Source: Lycorma delicatula
Taxonomy: Eukaryota; Arthropoda; Insecta; Hemiptera; Fulgoridae
Direction: 5' to 3'
Length of the DNA: 64,000 bases
Assembly (NCBI RefSeq): GCF_047948215.1
Contig: NC_134460.1
Span: 12,171,001-12,235,000 of the forward strand
The notes below the pieces were generated by a model, which did no database searches, was not told the DNA's origin, and saw only the letters and a program-made list of their open reading frames with translations. Shown here piece after piece: positions 42,101-54,100 of this stretch (within the stretch, counting starts at the first letter, position 1; each line of letters starts with the position of its first letter). The position numbers and the translations under genes are program-made.

Positions 42101-45100
42101 TTGTTTTTTGGTTGATGATAATGTGAAAATGTTTTTACCCCCCCCCCAAAAAAAAAAATTAAATTATATTCCTTACCTAGTAGAACCTTGAACATCTTGG
42201 TTATTGGACATTCTGGTAATTGAAGTTATGAAGTATAGTAAATTACACCTTATATTTACAATTCGGTCTTACCTGAAATGAACAGCATGAAAATGGCACT
42301 TGGGCAGAATACCTTTTAGTGTGTTTGAATTACTTACAAGGTTATGACATTACAACAGTTTATTAACACCCTTTATAGGGCAGTAGGAGAGGGGATCCAT
42401 TCTTTAAATCCAGAATGATGCTTCTAATTTGGCTCCATTTCCAAGTAAATATCATTTAAACATCAGCAAAAAAGAAATTCATATAACTTTTTTCTAAATA
42501 TTATTATAAACGCTTAAAAATTCATCTGCATTAGTGTGTATGTAAGGAAAAATAAAAGTTAAAAAAAAATTGACTGTGACTTGAGCCCGAAACCTCTTGA
42601 TTATGAGACTGGAGTGCTTGCCAGTTGGCTGTTGTGACTAGTTACTTTAATTGCCCAGACATCTTTAAATGTAGTTTACTCAGAACTGGGGCTAAGTTGG
42701 AAGCTGCGATATGGATTTAAAGGACAGAACCTTTCCTCCTACCATCCTGTAAAAGGACATCAATAAAGTCCATTGTATGCTGGCCACCTGTCCATGTTAA
42801 TTGCTGCTTACTTCACAAAGTAAATTTGGTATGAGATGCATTAATTCTTTTCACAGGAAATTTGTCTCGTATTATGTTATCACAAAAACAAAATAATACC
42901 AAAGAATAGAATCAAGTTATGCTCCATTTTTGACTTCTTATTAAATAATATATGCAAATTATGATTTGTTTTTTAAGAAACTCTTAAGATCAGTGATCTG
43001 AAATAAAACTAACTTTACTGAAGAAAAAAATAGTGTTATTTTAATATTAAGAGGTTTAATTTTTTTTAATAAAATAATTCTATTATATTTTTTAGGATAT
43101 AAGTGACTTACTTCAAAGCAAACGGTCAGCTTTAGAAAAGTACAATGAACTATTGAACTGGAATAATGGTGTATCACAACAGTTGGATCATGTTAAACAT
43201 CAACTTGACCTAAATGAGCCACTTGAACCAGCTGAAACTGAATTTCTGAAAATTGTTAATGAAATAAAAAGTTGGACCGAAATGTCTAGAGCAATTGATC
43301 TTCTTTGTGATCAAAGTAATGTTTGTATTGATGGAAAGAGTGCTCGTTCTATTGTTGAGGAATTAAGTGGCAAAGCTGATGCTTTAAGGTTTGTGCTGTA
43401 GTATTATTAATCTTAATTTCGTAATTGTTTCTTAGTTGTTATATTGTAATGCAAATTTACATGTACTACATTTTCTTTATTTTCATACCTAACTTGTGCA
43501 GACATTGGGCCTTAGAGTATGTAAGGCAAGATTACATTGTATGTAGCAAGCAACACTAGTATGGATGAGGGGATTCTAGGGCTGTTTTGATTGCTAATCA
43601 GTTATCAGAGAATTAGTAAACTTTAAAAAGCAACACTTAATGAAAATAAAAGAAAATAAATTTATAAAGATAAAGTAATGAATAGATGTAAATAGTTTGG
43701 CAATAATGTCTGTTAAAGCTCTGTCATAGGATCAGCATTATCATAGATCAGTAGTTTATAAGATCAGCATTATATATATAAATGCAATTTTATATATAAA
43801 TGCACACTTATCTTGGTTACTCCTACATCTTTCTTACATTTAACAAGCATATTTTACAGTTCCTCTTAAGTAATATTATTGTACATCTACACAACTATTA
43901 TACATCACCCTGAAAAGAAAGATACATATTAATATCAACAAATTTTGTTTGTAGGACAGTTGTAATTTTATTTTTATTTAACTTTTTTTTTTAACTGAAT
44001 TTTTACAGGCCTCGACTGCTAAGGTCATTAGCCCTCGTCACATTCTTTAAAAGAAATTATCTCCATCGGGATCGTCATATGTAAGGGTATAAAGGGCCCT
44101 TACATTTTATTTAAAAACACAAACTTCACAATAAACATTAAAACATAAAAGACAAGGACAATCACAAACACTTACGGGGTGTAAACGGCCCCAATATTAA
44201 AATTTGAGATAGGTTCTCAAAAGACCATGAAATTAAAATTAAAATTAAACTTATCAATACCATATCTTTCTTTCTTTCTTCTACGAAGTCTCATTTATAG
44301 TTTGTTTAAGCACCCTCGGGGCGACCAGAACCGCCGTTGAGCAGTATATCAGTCGTGCCAGGGTGCCATGGCAGTTGAATCCTTCTTATATCAGGCCATA
44401 GGCATGCACGGCGTACACCCATAGCCTCGCGCCCTCAATCCACCCTTGAGGGTCCCCCATGCCATCATCGGACACACCCGACTCACTGCTCTTGAATGCA
44501 GGTGAGCCAAAATGGCCTAGGCAAGAGGGCTACCTCCCGTCACTATACGTGCCACGCTTCGAGACTCCCTTATATGTATATATAAAACTACCGCTTAGAG
44601 TATCTTTTACCACAGCTTTAAACTTCCATTTTATAGACTTTTAAGAAGTCCACTGGCGTGTAAAAATGCAACTATATTTTCTTCATTTCCATTATCCAGA
44701 TCAGCACTAATATTATTTGTAAGACGGAACCTCTTTCTGAGGTCCTCATATATGGTACACTCTTCTATTAGATGCTTGATTGTCAGTGTTTTATTACAAA
44801 CACCGCACATTGGTCTCACTTCGCCAGTTAACAAATATAAATTTGTTAATCGCGTGTGACCGATTCTAAGTCTGGTCACCGCTACTTGTTCACGGCTAGT
44901 CAACTTAAAGTCGCTTTTCCATTTATAAGGAGAAGTTTTAACTGAGTTTAATTTTGTATTTAAACTCCTCCATTCAGCGTTCCACTTGTTTCTTACTATG
45001 TTTGTTAGACGGTTTTTAACATCTGCCACTCTTACAGGAAATGCATCCAAGTCATCGCAGACTGTTGCCTTTCTGGCAGCTTCGTCTGCGACCTGTAATA

Positions 45101-48100
45101 CCAGCATGCCCTTTCACATGAATATTCATTGTTGACGCGTACTTGGAAGGTACGGTCATTCATGTAGTTGCTGAGCAGTATAGGCAGATTGCCACGAATG
45201 CCCCATTCATGTATCTGGAGCATTATACCATGACGCCAGGTCATATTGAAAGCCTTCTGAAGATCAAAGAAGACTCCGACACAATGTTTCCTTTTAATAA
45301 AGCTGTTATATATAATGTCCTCTAAGCTGATCATTTGATCAGTGGTAGAATGGTATTGCCGAAAACCTGCTTGATACGGTGATATCAGGTTTTCTTTTTC
45401 CAAAACCCTTTTTCCAAAACCCAGACGAGTCGATTATTAATCATTTTTTCCAGTATTTTTCCCATAGCACACGTCAAAGAAATAGGACGATAGCTATTGG
45501 GGTCTGTTAAATTTTTATTTTTCTTTGGCACTGGAACAACATGAGCTTTTTTCCACTGCTGCGGGTACGTTCCATCCCGCCATATTTTATTATAAAGTTG
45601 GACCAGCAGCTGTGTTACCTGCTTTTTCCAACGCTTTCGCGAATTCTTCCATTTTAAATGGTACATTATATGGGTAATTGTACTCAGTTCTAAAATTTAG
45701 TAGACCTTCGAGTTCTTCTTTTTTGGTTCGAAAACCTTCCTCGTAGTTGGCGAAGTGATTGGATAACAGCTCTGCAATTTCATATGGAGTGTCTTTTATT
45801 TCATCTTCATCTTGAAGGCTAGTTATGGGAGCAAAATCATTACGCCCACAAATCGCCTTCACTTTCCTCCAAACATCTGATGCAGTAGTAGTTTTGTCGA
45901 TGGATGACACGTATTGCTGCCAGGATCGTTTTTTCGAGTCTATCATAAGACGTTTTGCATACGCCCTGTATTTCTTAAAGGCAACAAGATTTTCTATGCT
46001 AGGACGCTTAAAGGCGTTATACGCCCTTTTCTTTCTTTTTATAGCTTCACTTATTTCATCGTTCCACCATGGAACGGGTTTTTTCGTAAGTTTCCCAGAT
46101 GTTTTGGGAATATATCACGATGACGACTCAATATTGCATTTGTTATGGCGTCGACATCGTCTCCCATAACTCCAGTTGTCTCCGGGAGTATCGTTCTAGC
46201 TGTGAAGCTCGTCCAAATCTGCCTTTTCAAATAACCATCTTTTAGGGATGGGATATATTGTTCTTGTAACATCAGTTACAATTTGCACCGGGAAATGATC
46301 GCTTCCATGCAGATCGTCTGTGAGTGCAAGATCTATACAGGACGTCGATCCATCTCTGGCATTGAAAAAGGTTCCTGATCCGTCGTTTATAATAATAAGT
46401 TCTGAATTCATCAGGAACCCTTCCAGTTCTCTTCCACGGGGATCTACTCGATCTGATCCCCAAAGAGAATTATGAGTATTAAAGTCACCCACCAGTAAAA
46501 CAGGTGGGGGAAGCTCGGAAATTAGTCTTGCTATGTCATCCTTATTCCAATCAAAATACGGCAAGTATATGCTGCAGACAGTGACCTGGAGCGGACGCTT
46601 CATTCTAACGGCGACCGCTTGTAGGTTTGTGTTTAGAACAACCGCTTCGGTGGTAGCTCTAGTCGATGTTAATATAGCTACTCCACCTCTAACTCTTACA
46701 TTTGGCGGTTGATCTCGCCGAAATATATCGAATCCTTTTAATTTAAAATTTTCATTTCGGCGGAAATGCGTTTCTTGCAGACATATACAAATCGGGTCTA
46801 CGTCATGTACCAAGCGTTGAAGCTCATGGATGTTTGAAAAACATCCATTGATGTTCCATTGTACAATCGACTCGCTAATTTTTAATTAAATTATTGTCTG
46901 GGTTTTCCTTTCGGCCATCCTTTCTTCCTTTTCTTCTCCATCCTACGAACAGCATCGTGTTCGCGGAGAAGGTCGTCGCCTGTAAGGCTTCCGGTCTCTG
47001 TGTCGGAGACCACCGAAGCCGCCGACGACGACGGGCATGGATCGGCGCCGGTTTCAGGCGCCGATTGAGAGGCGGCAACCCAACACGGCCGCTCCCCAAC
47101 ACGGAGGTCGCACCGGTCACCGCCTGTGGGAGGGGGGACACTCGCCCCCCTGTGTGATTTTTTGTGGCCTCTGAGGCTTAGAGGCCACTTCAGTTACAAG
47201 AGGCTTGGGAGCCTCCATAACAGTCTCTGTAGGTATCACCTTTTTCTTTTCATCAAGAATCTCGCTGAGACGGACTTGACATTCTGGTTTGGTGTCCGTT
47301 TTCTTTTCTGGGAAGCAACTTTCACTTTTATCTTCAGCAGGCTGTACCACTATCTTTGGCTTAATAAATTCTTTATTGCCAAAAGGTTTCATCTTGTTTT
47401 CGATGATCCTTTCGATGTTAGCCAAAGTAGGCGCAAGTTTATTTATAATTTGAGCCTCATCTACAGCAATCGGAGCAGGAGCAGGAACAGCAGTCGCAGC
47501 TTGAGCATAAGATGTTGTTGCGGGCGTTAATAATCTTTTTGGCTTCGATGTAGCTGCCTTTCTGCAGGGTTTTAACTTCCTGCACAGCTACTTCTTCTTT
47601 GTAGACAGGACAATTCCTGGATCTACATGAATGTTGTCCCTTGCAATTGATGCATGTAGGGGTCTCTTTACACGGCTCTCCCTCATGCACCTCTTCGCCG
47701 CACACGCATTCTCTCACATTTGATAGCGGTGTGGCCAAAATGTTGGCACTTGAAGCATCGCATTGGTTGCGGGATAAATGCCCACACATCCAATCGATGT
47801 ATCCCCGCTCTAATCTTCTCCGGCAAGGTAGGCCGGTTAAATGTGAGAACATGAGAGGCTGAAGGTAGGACTTCGCCATTCCTCCTCATGTTCAATCGGC
47901 GACACTCAATTACTCCCTGTGATGACAACTCCTCAACAATTTCTTGCTCCGTGCAATTTAGAAGATCCCGACAGACGACCACACCTCTTGAGGTGTTGAG
48001 CGTACTGTGGGGTTCTCCAATCTTTTTAAGCCCCAAAATCTTTTGAGACTGGACATCATTTACAGTCTCAACATGAAGTCCCATGAAGGTCTTCCTTATT

Positions 48101-51100
48101 TCTTTTACAGGGCCACCAGCGCATTTGGTTATCTCCCGAGCGATGAGAAAAGGACTCACCCTCGAGAAATTTCCATCCTCCTTTGTAATGACCAAATATT
48201 TGGGTTTCGGTACATTACTACTTTTAAAAAAACCTTTTTGTAAGCTTTTTCTAGCCTCAATCTCAATCCTTTTAGTTTCCGCACTTTTTCTCCGTTTTGC
48301 TTCAGGCGAAACGGCCGGTTCTAAACGAGGGTGTTTGCGTGAACCCTCTGCCACGTTTAGTTGTTCAGTTTCCATGAACAAATAATCCCTTCTGTAGTAA
48401 GGCTAGCCGCCGGGGTACACCCCCACTCCAGGGCTACCAACCCTGGAGGTCTGTTCCGGTACTCTGGTGGAACCGGCATGTCCTGGCACAGAGCGGATGC
48501 GCAGTCACTGCACTGACTCCAGGTCCCTACACACCGAAGCTTTCAGGGCTCCCATGCTCCGAACATGGGCACCTTAGCTACATGCTTGCCATCGCAGGGG
48601 GCATGTGGACGACAAAAGGTCTCCGTTACACCTGCAAATAACTTTGACCGTGGCCGCCACATCGCCAGCTCTAAGTTTGGTATATGTCCACTTCCTAATC
48701 AATAAATTGTTCATATCCTGCAGGTAGCCGAAAAATCCAATCCATGAGGGGACCTGAAGGTGGAAACAGGTCAAAAGAAAAGCATATACGAGGAATTTAC
48801 TCGGAGCCCCGTTAGCAAGCTATATGTATTGTACATAAGTACAGCTGCCTTACTCACCAGACATGGCTCCCTGAGGTATTTGAATCATTATGGGCATAAA
48901 ATTAATAGATTTGAAGACAGAGAAGAGACCAAAGGTAATGTAACAAGAGAAGGGTGCTTGTTAAAAATGATGAAAATGCTGAGCTAAGAATCAGGTCTAA
49001 ATTCCTGGCAGATTATGTGATTTCTGGCATAGGTCTCACATTTTTTCATCTGTAATTTCGTATTATCTATATATCTCATCTTCCTTGTCTAAAAAATCTA
49101 AAAAAAAAATTATTATGGCTCAGTTAAAATCTTAAATGTATTAAGCTTCACATTCATGCATAGTTATTAGAAATTAAATCATCCTCATATTAAAAGAAAT
49201 TTGAAATCTAAATTTAGGTTTTGTTACATTGATTTCACAATACGAAATATAAACTGGAATTTGTTTACATAGTTTGTACGGTGATGGGTGTTCAAGTGGT
49301 CTCCACCGAATTTTAGCTAGTTTATTGCAAGTCTGAACTGCTGTATGTGGCCTTTGTTGTCGTGAAATAGGATGATGTTGCGAATCAGTTGCAATAACTG
49401 CTTATCGCAGTTAGAACTGCGATAAGCAGTTGGTAGTTGTTTTCCTGCATTTACCATCCTTCATTCATGCAGTAAATCAATCAGCAGCACACCTTTGAGT
49501 ACCAAAACACAAATGTCAGAATTTTTCCAGCTGGCTAAGATTTCTTGGCCTTGATCAGGGCTCCCTCACCACTTTTCCTCCACGTCATACTTGTTCTTTT
49601 GCTTTCTGGGATGTAGTGGTGAACCCACTACATCATAGGTCATCATGCTGCAGGTCACAATATGGTCCAAAAATGCCTCTCCTTCTTCCTCAAAATGATT
49701 CAGAAGCTGTTAACAGATGTATTGTACGCCTACCTTTGATGGAATTAGGGACAGTTATGCAGCAGTCACCTTCCACAAGGTCATGAATGGCTTTAATGTT
49801 GTCATCATTGACACCGAACCGTGGATGATGTTCATGAATTTTGTTCTCCACTACATCATATTTACTTAAAAATTTTTTGGCCCAATCAAATACTTGAATT
49901 TTTGACAGGGTAGAATTTCTGAACTGTGCCTGGAATTGAGTCAACGTACCTCCTGCTCAGATATTCTGCTAGTGATGTGGGAACATGACCTGCAGGTATG
50001 GCTAGCCAGTTGCTCCCCCTCCACACATATCCAACTAACTACACACAGTGCCGGTGGGGCACTGTGTGTAGTTAGTTCAATGCTCTTGCTCATTCCATGC
50101 AGCAAAATTCCAGTTTATATTCGAATGAGCTTTGTATGTATGCTTTTTTTTTGGTTAAATATGTTGTTTTTCTCAGTGCTTAAAATATTGTATTTTGTAA
50201 TTTGTTTTTCAGGTTACAGATTGAATCAAAGAAAGAATTAGCAGCTAAAATTGGTAAACAGTGGGCTGAATTTCAGGAAATACAACAGAATTTGTCTCAA
50301 GCAATTTTGAGTACACAAGGAAAAATTCAAGAAATTATTGTTCGAGCTGATTCATGTCCCAAACTTGGTGAATGTATTAAGTCACTTGATAAACTTGGAG
50401 AAAGACATAAAACGTCAATAAATATTAAGGATCAACTAACTAGAGAAGGAAAAATTTTAATGTTAGAAGATGAAAATAATGTAGCAACTATTCAAAACAT
50501 TTTAACATCTGTTGATGTCAACTGGGATAAAGTTAATGATTTGATAATTGAACAAAAAGCAAAGTTTGAGGAAATGAACGCTGCTTATAAGAAATTTAAT
50601 CAAGCAAAAGACAAACTTAAGACCGAGTTACAATCTGCTGAAGCTGTTTGTAAATCAGATGAGTCTGTTCCTCATGATGTAATTCAAGCGACTATTCTTA
50701 GTGAAAAAGCCAAGAAAGCATTAGAATCTGTGATAAAAAATAAGAAATTACTTGATATTATGGATAAGAAATGTGAATTAATTATGAAAAAAGCTGAAGA
50801 AGTCCCCAATTTCAGTGTTGAAATGATTGAAAATGATCTATCATTTTCTCATAAATATTGGAAACAGGTTCACGATTTACTTAATCAGAAGGTTCAAGCT
50901 TTAGATGCCCAGTCGGTTATTTGGAAGCAAATTGATGAATCTAAAAATGATCTTTTACAATGGTTAGGGACAACAAATTCACAGTTGACTGATGCCGTTA
51001 ATAATATTACTGATACAGCAGCCGGACAAAATAGACTAACAGCTTATAAAAATGAACTTGCCAAACAGCAAGCTGTTAGAGCTGGTATTGCTGGAAAAAT

Positions 51101-54100
51101 TACACAGCTTTTACAGTTAAATAAAGTCGAATCAATACCAACTTTAGATTCACTGTTGGCATTACTTGATGATGAATTTGCAGTTGTTAATGAACTCGCT
51201 GATAAGTTAGAGAATGTAACAAGTATTTTTGGTGAAGGTGAAAAGAAAATTAAAAAAGATATGAAAACAGTGGGTAGTGATATCGGTAAAATAAGAGAGA
51301 AGTTAATTAAATGTGATGATCTCACTGGTGAAAATGCTAAAATTTTAGAAAGACTTAAAACTTGTCAGGCACTAAAAACTGATTTAAAGAACGTGAAATC
51401 AACAATCGATGATGTTAGCAAAGCTGTAGATGAAATGAAAGAAAAATTTCCATCTTTTAAAGATTCTACTGCTGTAAAAGATTTAGATAGCTTAAAGAAA
51501 CGTTATTCAGGTGTTATTTCACATGCTAACAAAATAAAAAAAACACTTTTAACATTTTTAAGTAAACATCATAAAGAAAAACTAGCCGCTCTTCAAAGAA
51601 GTGTTGCTAGCTATAAGGAAAAAACTACTTGGTGTCAGCCTGAATCTGGAAGCGATCGTTACAATTTAGAAGCAAAATTAGCATCTTTACAGGATGTTAA
51701 AACTGGTTTGTTAGAATGTGAGAATAAAAAACATGACTTAGATGAATCATTACAAATGTTAGTTGACGTTGAAGGAGATGTCAATACAAAAGAATTAAAG
51801 GCAGAAAGAGACATAGTCGTAAAAGATTTAGAATCTGTGAGAACCAAATATGATATGACAAAAGCAATTTTAGAAGAATGTCTTAACTTATGGCAGAATT
51901 ATGAAAAGAAATCAGAAAATCTTGGTAGTTGGTTGAAAGAAAAAGAAGCTCAAGTTCGTACACATAGCAGTGCTCAAACTGATCTTATAACTATTGAAAA
52001 TAAAATAAAAGAAATGATAGAATTCCAAGCAGAAATATCGAAAATGGAGCCGGAAATGCAAGAAATTGAAAGTTTAAGCGAACGAGTTATGAAACAAAGT
52101 CCAGAATCACGTGTCGGACATAACACTGGACAGCTTGTTGGACGATTCCAAGCTCTTATTAAATTTGTTTCATCATATGTCGATAAACTTGAAACATTAA
52201 AACAGAATCATGATCTTTATAACAATACTGTTAAGAAAGCTGAAGAATGGCTATCTGAAGCCGATAAAAAATTAGACACTTTTAATGATGCACTGAAAAC
52301 TGGTGCAAAACCATCTTTGTATCAGGAAAAATTAAATGACCTTAAAACTTTTACTGATGAAAGAGAACAAGGTCAAGTTCTTCTTAATAATGCTATTGAA
52401 AAGGGAGAAATTTTATTCGCAGATATTACTCCAGCAAATAGAGACACTATACGTGCTCAATTAAGATCTTTAAGAGACTCATCTGAAACACTGATTGATA
52501 AATCAAATGCAATTGCAAAAAGAATTGAAGGAATGTTAATGCAGCGTTCATCATTTGATGACAGTTACAATCAAGTTACACAATGGATGGTTGAAACCGA
52601 TAAGAAAATTGGTGATAAAATTGAATTGAAACCTACTTTACAAGAGAAAAAACTGGCATTGCATAATTATCGAACCCTTTCACAAGATGTTAATTCCCAT
52701 CAATCAATTTTCAAACAGCTTCAGGAAAAAATATCTGTGTTGTCTGACCAAGAAGCAAGTAACAGATTAGATGAAATATTAAAACATTATAGTGAGTTGT
52801 CAAAAAAAGTGGAAACAAGAGTTGGGGTTCTCGAGAAACATGTACTTGACCACGAATCATATCTTCAAGATTTAGAAAGATCTAAAGATTTTCTAAATAC
52901 TCTAGTCACTGAGGAAGCTAACATGGATAAAGATGGACCTGAAACACAGTTGGGTAATGTTGAACATTTATTATTACAAAAAGAAGATGGTGATAAATTA
53001 TTACAAATCTGCGATTCAAAAATCAAAACTGTACTTGAAGAAACTGATAAATCTGGACATAACATTTTACAAAAAGAATTAGCAGAACATAAAAAGGCAT
53101 GGAATGCATTCTTTAAAAAATGTAATGATACTGTAGAAAGATTACGCCAGCAGTGTACAAAATGGATTTGCTTTGATGAAAAATTAGAGGGTGTATTATC
53201 ATGGATGAAACAGAAAGAAAGCCAAGTTAAGGATCAAAGTTTAAAAAGCACTCAAGAAACAAAACAAGCTCATTTGGATAAACTCAGATCACTTGAAGAT
53301 GAAATTTCTGCAAAATCAGATGAGATCAGTGCACTTCAGTCTGAATCTGTTGATGCTGAACCTGATGTCATAGAAAAAGTTTCTAAAATTGCAACCAAAT
53401 ACCAGGCTCTTTGTAATCAAACTAAGGTATTACTTATTTGTTTTTTTTATAGTATAATAGGTTGTAGTATGCGTTAAAAAGGTTTCTCTTTGAAGAATAA
53501 AATGTAGCATGTTTTAGGTCTTTTCTTGGTAATATAATTTTAATGTTCCATAATGCTTTTAAGAGATTTTGTAAAAATGAAGCATTCAACTTGGGATTTT
53601 ACCTTTTTTTTTTTGGAAGGCTAGTTTCAGAAATATGGTGGTTATTAAAAACATTATTATCCTGTCTTTGAGACCATACTTTGTAATGACATTATTATAG
53701 ATGTTCAAGAAAGAAAAAAATTGTACTCAAACTGCTGGAAATCTCAGCTGTCCGTTAGTAAAGTATGCAGTTGTTGTAGGTTTTATCTGCATAATATAGA
53801 ACAATGATTAGTGACATATGTTTAACAAGAAAAATGTTTGAATAGTTTCATTTATTCAGTGTCGTTTATTTGTTGTCTGTTTTATTAACTTACATCATGT
53901 TGTTGCAGGAGGCAGTATCTCGTTATGATCAGTTTGTTAGAGAGCATGCTGATTTTAATGATAATTATGCTAAGTTCTTAAATTGGTTAGCAACTGTACA
54001 GTCAGATCTTAAGGAACATAGTGAAATCGTTGGTGATCTTGCTGTGTTACAGGTCAGTAGTTGAAAATAATGCAATAATTCAATTTAATAAATAATGAAA

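Noticed and set aside
46196..46813. Intact endonuclease-like frame as a host DNA repair gene
   Set aside because: It sits between a LINE gag and LINE reverse transcriptase on the same strand and has the LINE-specific QWNING, QETHF and GDFNTHNSLWGS pattern.
2040..49960. A domesticated transposase gene
   Set aside because: Every transposase region has several stops or frameshifts and lacks part of the catalytic core; none has exon-like borders.
50202..53477. Giant open frame as an independent single-exon gene
   Set aside because: It is bounded by a strong acceptor and donor, continues the repeat and frame from e23 to e25, and has no promoter or stop of its own inside the exon limits.
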